Assembly: GCA_038322235.1 (NCBI GenBank)
Contig: JBBQFQ010000016.1
Span: 23,353 to 87,352, forward strand
Source of the DNA: SZAS-18 sp038322235
GTDB lineage: Bacteria > Verrucomicrobiota > Verrucomicrobiia > Chthoniobacterales > SZAS-18
Reading direction: 5' to 3'
Length of the DNA: 64,000 bases
Positions 42,796 to 51,360 of this stretch are shown one piece after another. The notes below the pieces were generated by a model. That model was not told the origin of the DNA and did not search any database. It saw only the letters and a list, made by a program, of their open reading frames with translations. Position 1 is the stretch's first letter. The number at the start of each line of letters is the position of its first letter. The position numbers were made by a program, and so were the translations under genes.

Positions 42796-43129
42796 GGCCA
42801 GCGCTTCGAAGCCCGAACTCCTTTCCGGCACCCTCGATTTGCTCGTTTTGCGGGTTCTCAGCGCGGGGCCATTGCACGGTTTCGCCATCGCGGAACGGAT
42901 TCATGTCCTCTCCCGCGACGTTCTCACGGTCGAGGAAGGCTCGCTCTACCCGGCGCTCTACCGCATGCACGAGAAGGGCTGGATCCAGTCGGAGTGGGGG
43001 CAATCGGACAAGGGCCGGCGGGCAAAGTTTTACGAACTGACCACGAGCGGACGGGCCCAGCTGGAGACCGAGCGCGAATCGTGGGCGCGGATGGCGGGCG
43101 CCATCGGCGCGATTCTTCGCAACGCCTGA
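42794..43129 (+). CDS. PadR-family transcriptional regulator
   Basis: A 111-residue regulator with a winged helix: LLSGTLDLLVLRVLSAGPLH, GFAIAERI, then EEGSLYPALYRMHEKGWIQS and YELTTSGRAQLE. This short PadR-s2 form is the type found directly upstream of ADOP permeases. The ADOP gene begins 13 bases after its stop codon, so the two form an operon and PadR likely represses both. Confidence 0.93.
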   Translation: MASASKPELLSGTLDLLVLRVLSAGPLHGFAIAERIHVLSRDVLTVEEGSLYPALYRMHEKGWIQSEWGQSDKGRRAKFYELTTSGRAQLETERESWARMAGAIGAILRNA

Positions 43130-43142
43130 AGCATCCCCCATC

Positions 43143-45908
43143 ATGAGCTGGCTCGCCCGCATTCGAAACGTCCTCGGCAAGCAGCGCTACGAGACCGACA
43201 TGGCGGAGGAGATGCGTCTCCATCTCGAACTGCGCGGGGAGCAACTGCGCGCGGGAGGTCATTCCGCGGACGCGGCCCACCGTCTCGCCCTCCGGGAATT
43301 CGGCGGAGTCGAGCAGTTGAAGGAGCGCTGTCGCGATGGTCGTGGGCTCGCGTGGGTCGAGCGATTTTTTCGCGACCTCTCGTTCGCGATCCGACAGCTC
43401 GGACGGGCCCCGGGCTTTTCCCTCCTCGCGATCGTCTCGCTGGCGATCGCGATCGGGGCGAGCACCACGATCTTCACGCTGGTGAACGATTTCCTGCTCC
43501 GTTCGCTGCCCGTCCGCGATCCGGCGGAGCTGGTCATTCTCCGCCAGACAGCCGGCGCCCGCGGGGGCACGATGGCCCGCTGGGAGGAAGGTAACAGCAG
43601 CATCGATCCCGGGACGGGCCGTCGCACCAGTACCTCATTTGCGTGGCCGGCATTTGAGCGCTTCCGGAGCCAGACCACGGCGCTGCACGACGTCTTCGCC
43701 TTCGCGTCGTTCTCGCAGACGAATCTGCTCATCGACGGGAAGCCCGAGTTCCATTCGATGGCCCAGGTCGTCGCCGGGAACTATCACCGCGCGCTCGGAG
43801 TGGGCGCCTTGTTCGGACGGACCTTGCTCGAAACCGACGACCAGGCGGGCGCCGCGCCGGTCGCGGTGATCTCGCACCGCTGCTGGCGCGCCCGCTTTCA
43901 CCGCGACCCGGCCGTGGTGGGGCGCGATGTCACGCTCAACGGCGTGGCGGTCACCGTCATCGGCGTCACGCCGCCGGGGTTCGATGGGGCGCTCCAAGCG
44001 GGAGAGTCGGCCGACTTTACGCTCCCGCTGGCGCTGGCCCCGCGACTGGATCGGGAGCACGGGACCGACCGCCATGAACCCTGGTTTTGGTGGCTTCGCG
44101 TGATGGGCCGACTCTCTCCAGGCGCCACCAAGGCGCAGGCCCGGGCAGAGTTGGAACCCGTTCTGCAGGAAATGGCCCGCGCCGGCTGGTACGCCAGCGC
44201 CGCGCTCGATCCCGGCGCTGGAAAGGACGTGCCTGATCCGCCGTCGCTCTCGCTCGATCCCGGCGCGCAGGGCGAGAACGAAACGCGGCAGGAATTCGCG
44301 CCGATGCTCCAGCTCTTGATGGCTTTCGTCGGGCTCGTCGTCGTCGCGGCCTGCGCGAATGTCGCCAATCTGCTTCTCGCCCGCGGCGCGGCGCGGCGGG
44401 CGGAACTGGGTGTTCGGCTCGCTCTCGGGGCCGGTCGCGCCCGCCTCGTGCGTCAGCTTCTCACCGAGTCGCTTCTGCTTGCCGTCTGCGCGGCGGCTCT
44501 CGGGATCGGACTCGCCTGGACCAGCCGCGGCCTGCTCCTCGCGCTGCATCCCTTTGGCGATACGACGGTGCAGCTGGACCTCCCGCTCGATGGACGCGTG
44601 CTCGGGTTCAGCATTGCGCTGGCGCTTGTCACCACGCTCCTCTTTGGACTCGCGCCGGCCCTGCGATCGACGCGGCTCGATCTCGCCGCCGAGTTCAGTG
44701 GCGCCCGCGCACTCGGTTCACGCGCCCAGTCCCGGCTGAGTCGCGGACTCATGATCCTTCAAGTGGCCCTCTCGCTCGTGCTGCTCGTCGGCTCCGGCCT
44801 GATTCTGCGCACGCTCTGGAACCTCCGGGCCGTTGATCCCGGGTTTAATCCCCATGGCCTCGCCTTCTTCCGCATCGAGGGCGCCGCCGCCGGCTACGCC
44901 GCGCCTCAGGCCGCCGCGCTCCAGGCGCGGATCACGGAAGAACTCCTGCGCGTTCCGGGCGTAAAGGAGGTCACCCACTCCCGCGTCGCCGTGCTTTCGC
45001 GGGGCAGCTGGCGTAGCAACATCTCCGTCGAAGGCGTGACGCTGCCGCTCGGGACCGATCCCTACATCCTCGTGAACCAACTCGCGCCAAATTTCTTCGA
45101 CGAGCTGCAAATGCCGCTCGTCCTCGGGCGCGGCTTTACCGGCCGCGAAAATCCGGACGACGCGAAGGTCGTTGTGATCAATCAGGCGCTGGCCCGCCAG
45201 TATTTCGGTACCGATCAGCCGATCGGTCGGCAGATCATTTTCGGCGATGGGAGCAATCCCGCCGCTCAGCGGGCCGAAGTGATCGGCGTGGTACGCGACG
45301 CCAAATACCGCACCCTGCGGGAGGAGGTCGCCCCGACGATTTACCACGCCTCCACCCAACGTCCAGCCAGCACGGCCACCTTCGCCGTGCGCCTGAGCGG
45401 CGACCCCGGATCCGTCCTGCCCGCCCTGCGTGCGGCCGTCCGGGGCGTCGATCCATCCCTCCCCGTGCACGATTTGCGCACGCTGGAGGAGGCGATCGAA
45501 CGTCTGCACACCCAGGAGACACTCTTCGCCCGCCTGCTCGGCTTCTTCGGACTGGTCGCGGTCGCCCTCGCCTGTGTCGGCTTGCACGGGCTCATGTCGT
45601 TCTCGGTCGCGCGACGCACCGGCGAACTTGGGCTGCGCCTCACCCTTGGCGCGACGCGAGCAAACGTTCTCGCGCTCATTCTGCGGGAATGCGTCACGCT
45701 CGTGGCCACCGGTCTCGCGCTCGGTCTCGTGAGCGCCGCGGTGCTCGCGCGGCTGCTCAACGCAACGCTCTACGGACTCTCCCCGGTGGATCCCGCGACT
45801 TACCTCGCCACCGCCGTGCTCCTCCTCGTCACCGCACTCGTCGCAAGCCTCCTTCCTGCCTGGCGTGCCAGCCGCATCGATCCGGCCCGGGCGCTGCGGG
45901 AGGCATGA
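43143..45908 (+). CDS. ADOP-family ABC transporter permease (MacB-like)
   Basis: A 921-residue permease of the acidobacterial duplicated orphan permease class. An N-terminal segment (about 1-75, KQRYETDMAEEMRLHLELRG) is specific to ADOP. Then two MacB/FtsX-type units follow: TM near 92 (FSLLAIVSLAIAIGASTTIF), a periplasmic MacB_PCD domain, TMs at about 380-470 and the FtsX domain. The second copy has a TM near 545 and a final FtsX region with GLHGLMSFSVARRTGELGLR and LGLVSAAVLARLLN. No ATPase is fused or adjacent. It probably works with a distant LolD/MacB-type ATPase to export lipoproteins, peptides or drugs. Confidence 0.92.
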   Translation: MSWLARIRNVLGKQRYETDMAEEMRLHLELRGEQLRAGGHSADAAHRLALREFGGVEQLKERCRDGRGLAWVERFFRDLSFAIRQLGRAPGFSLLAIVSLAIAIGASTTIFTLVNDFLLRSLPVRDPAELVILRQTAGARGGTMARWEEGNSSIDPGTGRRTSTSFAWPAFERFRSQTTALHDVFAFASFSQTNLLIDGKPEFHSMAQVVAGNYHRALGVGALFGRTLLETDDQAGAAPVAVISHRCWRARFHRDPAVVGRDVTLNGVAVTVIGVTPPGFDGALQAGESADFTLPLALAPRLDREHGTDRHEPWFWWLRVMGRLSPGATKAQARAELEPVLQEMARAGWYASAALDPGAGKDVPDPPSLSLDPGAQGENETRQEFAPMLQLLMAFVGLVVVAACANVANLLLARGAARRAELGVRLALGAGRARLVRQLLTESLLLAVCAAALGIGLAWTSRGLLLALHPFGDTTVQLDLPLDGRVLGFSIALALVTTLLFGLAPALRSTRLDLAAEFSGARALGSRAQSRLSRGLMILQVALSLVLLVGSGLILRTLWNLRAVDPGFNPHGLAFFRIEGAAAGYAAPQAAALQARITEELLRVPGVKEVTHSRVAVLSRGSWRSNISVEGVTLPLGTDPYILVNQLAPNFFDELQMPLVLGRGFTGRENPDDAKVVVINQALARQYFGTDQPIGRQIIFGDGSNPAAQRAEVIGVVRDAKYRTLREEVAPTIYHASTQRPASTATFAVRLSGDPGSVLPALRAAVRGVDPSLPVHDLRTLEEAIERLHTQETLFARLLGFFGLVAVALACVGLHGLMSFSVARRTGELGLRLTLGATRANVLALILRECVTLVATGLALGLVSAAVLARLLNATLYGLSPVDPATYLATAVLLLVTALVASLLPAWRASRIDPARALREA

Positions 45909-46054
45909 CCCGACTGCGCTCGGCCGCCGGCGCGCACTACGAGGGCGCCGGCTACTGAGACAGCTTTGTCACTTGCCGTGGTTTCAGTCTTCCCGCGAGA
46001 GACCGTCGGATGATGCACGTCCGAGCCCTCACAGTCGCACCGGTTGCGGCCCCC

Positions 46055-46228
46055 TCATTTGCTGCCGGCCTTGAGTTCCAGCAGCCAGCGCTCGAGCAGG
46101 GCCTCGGCCTTGGTGATTTTGCCGGAATCGAGGATCGGCTTGCGTTCCTCCTGCCTGATCCGGGTGAAGTGGGAGGGCTCGCTGCCGCCGCCGGCGTCTT
46201 GCTCCACGATGCGCTTCCAACCAAGCAT
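46055..46228 (-). CDS. Small hypothetical protein, 57 residues
   Basis: A short protein, MLGWKRIVEQDAGGGSEPSH, then ERKPILDSGKITKAEALLER and WLLELKAGSK. The second half should form one amphipathic helix. It starts 10 bases after the MFS gene stop codon, in the same orientation, with a GGAAG-like sequence close to the ATG. It is unlikely to be random given its composition and position, but I know no family. Confidence 0.55.
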   Translation of the reverse strand: MLGWKRIVEQDAGGGSEPSHFTRIRQEERKPILDSGKITKAEALLERWLLELKAGSK

Positions 46229-46238
46229 CGCTTCCAAC

Positions 46239-47444
46239 CTACTTGACGACCGCCGGCACATACCGCCGGCTCGCGAGCACACCAAACCAGGCGGCGCCCG
46301 TCAGGAGGGCGATCACGCCGAAGCCAAACTGGGCGCCGAATTGCTCCACGCGGGCGATGAGCACCGAGAGGATGATCGTGCGGAGGAGGCGCTCGAGGAG
46401 GTTGAAGAGAACGTTGACCCGCCCGATCAGGGCGTTGGGAATGGTCTGCAGCATGATGGTGCTGCGGGCGACGCGGGAGCCGGCATTCCCCCAGCCGAGC
46501 AGAGCGTTGAGGACGAAGTAGAGCGCGATACTCGGCAGGACGACGAGGAACGCGGCGGCGGCGCAGCTCGCTCCAACCGTGAGCAGGACCGTGCCGTAGT
46601 GACCGATCCAGTCGGCGAGTGGACGGATGCTGAAGCCGGCTCCGATCGCGCCGAAGGCGAAAGCGACCTCGCCCGCGCCAAACACCCAGGCCGGCGCGCC
46701 GAGGGTCTGACTCGTGTAGATCGGAAAGAGGTAGTTGCCCACCATGATCCCGACGAAGGGGATGAAGGCGCAGAGAAGAAAGAGCGCGAAGCGGGGGACG
46801 GTCGCAAAATACCGGACGCCTTCGCCCACCTGCGACCACGCCGACGCCGCCGAGCGCTGGCGGGAGGGATCAGACACGTAGGGAATGCCGAGGAGCAGCC
46901 ACCAGCTGACCGTGTAAGTCGCCGTGCTGATGAGCATGATATACCAGAGATCCACCCGATCGATGAGCAGCGCGGCGAGCGCGCCGGAGATGACCGAGGC
47001 GGTCTGACCCTGAATCTCCGCCACACTGGCCAGCTCCGCGTATTGGTTGTGGGCAAAGATCTCCTGATTGAAGGCGAAGAGCGCAGGGTAGTGGATCGTG
47101 TAGTAGAGCGTCCCGGCCGTGTAGATCCCGGTCAGATGCCAGGTCTCGAAGCGTCCGGCCATCGCGGCAAGACCGAGGAACAATGCGGTGGCACCGAGGC
47201 CCAGCAGCTCGCCCGCGAGCAATACCCGCTTGCGCGAGGAGCGGTCAATGATCCAGCCGTAATACGGAAGCAGGAAGACGAGGACGAGCGTGATGCCTGC
47301 CGTCGCGTAGCCAAAGATCGCCGGCCCTCCAGGTCGATTCACGATCAGCCACGGCACCGCGATCATCGTGACGCCAGATCCGATCGAAGAGACCGCGTTC
47401 GCCCCGAGAACGCGATGGATTCGGGGGTCCTGAAGCAGCGACAT
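46239..47444 (-). CDS. MFS transporter
   Basis: A 401-residue transporter with about twelve membrane helices, including GANAVSSIGSGVTMIAVPWL and ATAGITLVLVFLLPYYGWII, then DRSSRKRVLLAGELLG, the loop 2-3 signature in the form seen in the MFS_3/enterobactin-exporter-like group (EntS-type). The function is most likely efflux of a small molecule. ATG 47444 (MSLLQDPRIHRVLGAN) was chosen. It precedes a 57-residue gene; no siderophore genes are near. Confidence 0.88.
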   Translation of the reverse strand: MSLLQDPRIHRVLGANAVSSIGSGVTMIAVPWLIVNRPGGPAIFGYATAGITLVLVFLLPYYGWIIDRSSRKRVLLAGELLGLGATALFLGLAAMAGRFETWHLTGIYTAGTLYYTIHYPALFAFNQEIFAHNQYAELASVAEIQGQTASVISGALAALLIDRVDLWYIMLISTATYTVSWWLLLGIPYVSDPSRQRSAASAWSQVGEGVRYFATVPRFALFLLCAFIPFVGIMVGNYLFPIYTSQTLGAPAWVFGAGEVAFAFGAIGAGFSIRPLADWIGHYGTVLLTVGASCAAAAFLVVLPSIALYFVLNALLGWGNAGSRVARSTIMLQTIPNALIGRVNVLFNLLERLLRTIILSVLIARVEQFGAQFGFGVIALLTGAAWFGVLASRRYVPAVVK

Positions 47445-47550
47445 GCGGGCGCGGAGGCTACGGGCGGTCGGAGCCTCCGGCAAACGAGCGGCAGAAGCGC
47501 GCGCCGGCAACGCAGACGGAACCCGAAGCGCGAGATCGAAGGCTCCCCCG

Positions 47551-48135
47551 TCAGGGCGCGGCCGGCTGGTGGTAGACCGCCTGCAGTATCTTCGCGCGGG
47601 CGTCGTGTCGTTCCGCGCTTCTTTGCGGCGATTCAGAGTACGCCCAAAGCCAGATCAGCTCGTCGGCGGTAAGATCTTGAGGCTCGCGCGCGTAGAATTT
47701 CTTCGCCCCAGCCTTGAGACCGAAGCCGGGGCGAAAGTAGGCGGCCTGCCAGGCGATCGCGATCTGCTCCCGTGGGGTCAGCGTCGCGGGAATGGAAACC
47801 CCGGTCAGGGCGTTGCGCAGCTGCCAAGAGGTGTTTCCCATGCCGATTTTCCCATCCTTTCGGTCATGAATCTTCAGGATGCAGAGCCTCCCCGCCCAAT
47901 AAGAGCGGAACGACGGCGTGACGACCTTCTCCACCACCTCGACCGCGAGCGGCGGAAGGTCTTTCGCGGCGGCAGGAAGATTCTCGTACACGGACCGGAT
48001 CTCCCGCCCTGAGTCGGTAAATCGCAGCAAAGCGACGAGCATCAGAAGCTTGAAGGCCCCCAGAACGACCGCCCACACGACAACCGCGGCACGGAAGATT
48101 CGTTCCCGCTCCGTCAGCGGCTCGAGCACTTTCAT
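47551..48135 (-). CDS. Membrane-anchored protein with a degenerate GT51 transglycosylase-like domain
   Basis: A 194-residue protein with one membrane segment near residues 15-37 (RAAVVVWAVVLGAFKLLMLV). The rest resembles the glycosyltransferase 51 domain of penicillin-binding proteins: GMGNTSWQLRNAL corresponds to G-STITQQ, LTPREQIAIAWQAAYFRPGF and KKFYAREPQDLTADE to the K..E...A...E and yFgk...Lt..E regions. The catalytic ED..F..H is degenerate (EKVVTPSF). It is therefore likely an inactive or changed relative, perhaps a peptidoglycan-binding factor. This is remote-homology judgement by eye. Confidence 0.55.
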   Translation of the reverse strand: MKVLEPLTERERIFRAAVVVWAVVLGAFKLLMLVALLRFTDSGREIRSVYENLPAAAKDLPPLAVEVVEKVVTPSFRSYWAGRLCILKIHDRKDGKIGMGNTSWQLRNALTGVSIPATLTPREQIAIAWQAAYFRPGFGLKAGAKKFYAREPQDLTADELIWLWAYSESPQRSAERHDARAKILQAVYHQPAAP

Positions 48136-48162
48136 CTCAGTCCCCTCCCCCCGCCTCGCGCG

Positions 48163-49560
48163 TCAACGGGCCGCCACGTTTCGCCCAAGCAAGATCTCCT
48201 GATTCTCCCGGGCGGCATCCACCTCGAGCGCCCGACCGGAGGCCTTCGCCAATTCCTTCGCTCGCTGGACCATCGACTCGATCTTCGGGTCGTCGTGATC
48301 CGGATCGTGATGGAAAAGGCAGAGCCGCTTTACGTTCGCATCGAGCGCGAGCTGGACGGTGTCGTCCATGCAGGTGTGACCCCAGCCGAGCCGGCTCGGA
48401 TATTCCTCCTCGTCGTACTGGCTGTCGCAGATGAGGACATCCGCTCCGCTGATGAACTTCGCCATCTTCTCGTCCTCCCGTCGCGCAAACTCGAGCGCGG
48501 CTGGGTTCGACTTGCCGCTTTTTTCCTGGGTGAGGCGCTCCTGGCGCAGATAGACCTCGTGGTCGGACATGTACACCACCACGCCGCCGGGAGTGGTGAG
48601 CCGGTAGGCGAGGCAGATGCCGGGGTGATTCGAAAAGACCGACTGCACCGCCACCGGACCGATCTGGAAGCGCATGTCCTCGAGTTCCTCGAAGACCACG
48701 CGTCCGGCCATTTGCGAGAGGCTGATCGGAAAATACGCCGTCTCCATCTGCTCGAAGAGCGCGGTCCGCAGGCCACCCACCGCGCTCTCGTAACCGAGAA
48801 TGCGGAGCTTGTTCATCGGGTTGTAGGCTGGACCAAAAAACGGGAAGCCCTGGATGTGATCCCAGTGCGTGTGCGTGATGAGGATCGTCAGATTCATCTC
48901 GCAGCCCTTGAATTCCTTCGCGAGCGACGCGCCCAGCGCGCGGATGCCGGTGCCGGCATCGAGAATGATGATTTGCTCGCCGCAGCGGAACTCCACGCAG
49001 GAGGTGTTTCCGCCCGTCCGCACGGTGCCCGGCCCCGGCGTCGGCAGAGAGCCGCGCACGCCCCAGAAGCGGACCGTCGTGAGGAGGTCATCCCGCCGCG
49101 GGAAGCTATGGCTCGTGTCGAAAATGCCCGCGTTCTTCAGCTCCACGCCCTGGCTGGCGCTGGCGGCGTGACCGTTGGCGTCGTGATCGATCGGACGCTC
49201 CGCGCGGACATTCGGCAGCGCTCGTTCGAGGTCGGCGGGCAGCACCGGTTTGAGCAGATATTCATCCGCGCCTGCCTCAAGGGCGTTGATCCGGTCGTTT
49301 CCGAAACGCGAGCCGGTCGTGACGATGATCTTCGTGCCGGCGAGTTCCGGTTGGGCGCGAAGGGTGCGGCAGACCTTGAAGCCGTTGCGCCGCGGGATGT
49401 GGAGATCGCAAAGCACCGCGGCCGGCCGGTTTTCAATCACCAGGTTCACCCCGGTTTCGCCATCCTCCGCTTCCAGTACGCGCCAGCCCTCCCGCCGCAG
49501 CTGCTGCTGGAGCAGCGTGCGCGTGATGCTGTCGTCCTCGATGACTACGATGGTCTTCAT
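48163..49560 (-). CDS. Response regulator fused to a metallo-beta-lactamase-fold hydrolase
   Basis: A 465-residue fusion. Residues 1-115 are a receiver domain: acidic pocket Asp9/Asp10, phospho-acceptor Asp52 in AVLCDLHIP, Thr81/82 and Lys104 in YLLKPV. A linker of about 45 residues leads to an MBL domain (about 163-465): VRFWGVRGSLPTPGPGTVRT, GGNTSCVEF, then THTHWDHIQGFPFF with metal ligands His230, His232, Asp234, His235, and MSDHEVYL and LFHHDPDHDD for the remaining ligands. MBL domains of this kind hydrolyse phosphodiesters or cyclic nucleotides, or act as small-molecule hydrolases. Output is thus enzymatic, not DNA binding. It overlaps the kinase gene by 4 bases (ATGA). Confidence 0.92.
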   Translation of the reverse strand: MKTIVVIEDDSITRTLLQQQLRREGWRVLEAEDGETGVNLVIENRPAAVLCDLHIPRRNGFKVCRTLRAQPELAGTKIIVTTGSRFGNDRINALEAGADEYLLKPVLPADLERALPNVRAERPIDHDANGHAASASQGVELKNAGIFDTSHSFPRRDDLLTTVRFWGVRGSLPTPGPGTVRTGGNTSCVEFRCGEQIIILDAGTGIRALGASLAKEFKGCEMNLTILITHTHWDHIQGFPFFGPAYNPMNKLRILGYESAVGGLRTALFEQMETAYFPISLSQMAGRVVFEELEDMRFQIGPVAVQSVFSNHPGICLAYRLTTPGGVVVYMSDHEVYLRQERLTQEKSGKSNPAALEFARREDEKMAKFISGADVLICDSQYDEEEYPSRLGWGHTCMDDTVQLALDANVKRLCLFHHDPDHDDPKIESMVQRAKELAKASGRALEVDAARENQEILLGRNVAAR

Positions 49561-50696
49561 GCGGAATGATTCGCGGCCGGGCCGGGGGCGTCGAGCTTGG
49601 GCAGCTTGAACAGAAACACGCTCCCGCCGCCCGGACGCGGGTTGTAGGTGATGTCGCCGCCCCACTTTGAGACGGTGATTCGGCAGAAATAGAGGCCGAG
49701 GCCGACCTTCCCCCGCCCCACGGCGCCCTGCTGGAATTTTTCGAACAGCCGCGCCTGCACCTGCGGAGCGACCCCGACGCCCGAATCCTCGACCCCGATC
49801 GTCGCCCACTCGTCATCCTGACCGAGGCGCACGGTGACGGTGCTCCCGCCCTTGCTGTGGCGAAGGGCGTTCGCGATCAGGTTTCCGAGGACCCGCTCGA
49901 AGCGCTCCTCGTCGCCCGGAACGCGCTGTACGCCCGGGGCGAACGGACCGTGATCAAACTCGATCGTCACATTCTGCTGCGCGAAGAGCGGCCGGAAAAT
50001 TTCGATCGTCCGGCGCGTGCAGGTCACGAGATCCAGACCAGGCCAGCGAGAATCCTCCGGGCCGTAGAGCGACTGGAGCTCGGCCGAGTAGGTGTGGAGC
50101 ATGTTGTCGATCATGCTCTCCTGCCGTTTTCCGGCCTGGAGACCGAGCTGGACCATGCCGCGGACGTCCGGCGCGAGGATCTCCGCGTCGAGCATCGCGA
50201 GCGCCATCATCATGTTCTGGAGCGGCGAGCACATGTCGTGGATCACGCAGTGCAGGAGAATCTCTTTCCGCTGCACCTCGCTGTTGAGGCGCTCGTAGTT
50301 GAGCATGTTCTCGCGGGCGGTCTGCAGCATGCTGCTCTGCTCCACGAAGCTCTCGGCCAGGTCCTCGACCACGAGCATGGCATCGCCGTCCACGGTGAGG
50401 GCCGTGGCCTCGAGATTGAAGTTGTGGCCCGCGGAGGTCGTTTCCACCCAGGGTCCGGAACGCACCCTTCCCGGCGCGCCGCCCTTCCAGTGCGTCTCCG
50501 CATCGAAAAGGAAATTGTCGAGATACGGGGAGAACTCCATCACGCTTTCCATCAGCCCGGAAACGGCGACGCCCGGCCAGAGCACGGCCATCCAGGCCGG
50601 GGGGCGCCCGATCAAACGGAGGGCACCCGCCGACTCCCGCCGGAAGACAGCAAGGTCGAGCCGCTGGACGACGTCGGCGAGTTCGAGGTTCGGCAT
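49557..50696 (-). CDS. Sensor histidine kinase
   Basis: A 379-residue soluble kinase. Residues 20-115 look like a PAS domain (LRLIGRPPAWMAVLWPGVAV ... GDAMLVVEDLAESF). The phospho-acceptor is His153 in HCVIHDMCSPLQN. The ATPase domain has NLIANALRHSKGG, VEDSGVGVAP and GRGKVGLGLYFCRITVSKWG. No membrane segments, so the signal is cytoplasmic, perhaps from the neighbouring GTPase. It lies 23 bases after the GTPase gene and overlaps the REC-MBL gene by 4 bases, so the REC-MBL protein is its likely partner. Confidence 0.93.
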   Translation of the reverse strand: MPNLELADVVQRLDLAVFRRESAGALRLIGRPPAWMAVLWPGVAVSGLMESVMEFSPYLDNFLFDAETHWKGGAPGRVRSGPWVETTSAGHNFNLEATALTVDGDAMLVVEDLAESFVEQSSMLQTARENMLNYERLNSEVQRKEILLHCVIHDMCSPLQNMMMALAMLDAEILAPDVRGMVQLGLQAGKRQESMIDNMLHTYSAELQSLYGPEDSRWPGLDLVTCTRRTIEIFRPLFAQQNVTIEFDHGPFAPGVQRVPGDEERFERVLGNLIANALRHSKGGSTVTVRLGQDDEWATIGVEDSGVGVAPQVQARLFEKFQQGAVGRGKVGLGLYFCRITVSKWGGDITYNPRPGGGSVFLFKLPKLDAPGPAANHSA

Positions 50697-50719
50697 GAGT
50701 GGATGGCTGGACTGATTGC

Positions 50720-51217
50720 TTACGCGTTCACTATACGCGTGGCCAAGTCCAAAAATGTTTCCTCGACCCCGACGCCCTCCTTGGCGCTCGTTTTGCGCAG
50801 CGACCAGCCGGCCGCGCGCAGGCTTTCGATCCGGTCCTCGTCGATCGCCCAGCTGTCCACGAGATCCGCCTTGTTCAGCGCCAGTACGCTCGGCTTCACT
50901 CCGGCCTCCCGGTCGACCCGCTCCCGAATCGCGAGCACGGCATCGAGCGAAGCGGCCCGGGTGCCGTCGGCCACATAAAGGTACCCCTCGGAGCCCCGCA
51001 GCGACGCCATGTTCAGCCGCTGGAAATCGTCGTCACCAGCCAGATCCCAGAGCATGAGTGTCACCTCCTGGTCTCCGACCTGAATCAGCTTTTTGTCGAT
51101 CTTTACGCCCACGGTGGTCAGGTAGCGGTCGGAGAAAATGCTTTGCACGAAGCGCGCCACCAGACTGGTTTTCCCGACCGAAAACGAGCCGAGCATGCAG
51201 ATTTTTTGTTTCAACAT
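50720..51217 (-). CDS. Ras/Rab-like small GTPase
   Basis: A 165-residue small GTPase. G1 is GSFSVGKTSLV (10-20), G2 has Thr34/35 in RYLTTVGVKI, G3 is WDLAGDDDF (57-65), G4 is NKADL (115-119) and G5 is TSAKEG (143-148). G3 has Asp where Ras has Gln61, so intrinsic hydrolysis is probably slow, as in other bacterial Rab-like GTPases. No prenylation CAAX is present. The ATG at 51217 fits; a frame extension reaches 51271. It heads the operon with kinase and REC-MBL genes; roadblock/MglB-type GAP genes are not nearby. Confidence 0.92.
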   Translation of the reverse strand: MLKQKICMLGSFSVGKTSLVARFVQSIFSDRYLTTVGVKIDKKLIQVGDQEVTLMLWDLAGDDDFQRLNMASLRGSEGYLYVADGTRAASLDAVLAIRERVDREAGVKPSVLALNKADLVDSWAIDEDRIESLRAAGWSLRKTSAKEGVGVEETFLDLATRIVNA

Positions 51218-51360
51218 GGGTCGATAACCCGCATGACACCAGATGATGGAGGGTAACGCCAGCGGAAACACGCGACCTCCCAGCGCATGACGCGGCGCTG
51301 CCAGATCCGCCGTTGCCCGGCGCGCGGCCTGCGATTAATTCCATCCACTTCCCGCTCCGC

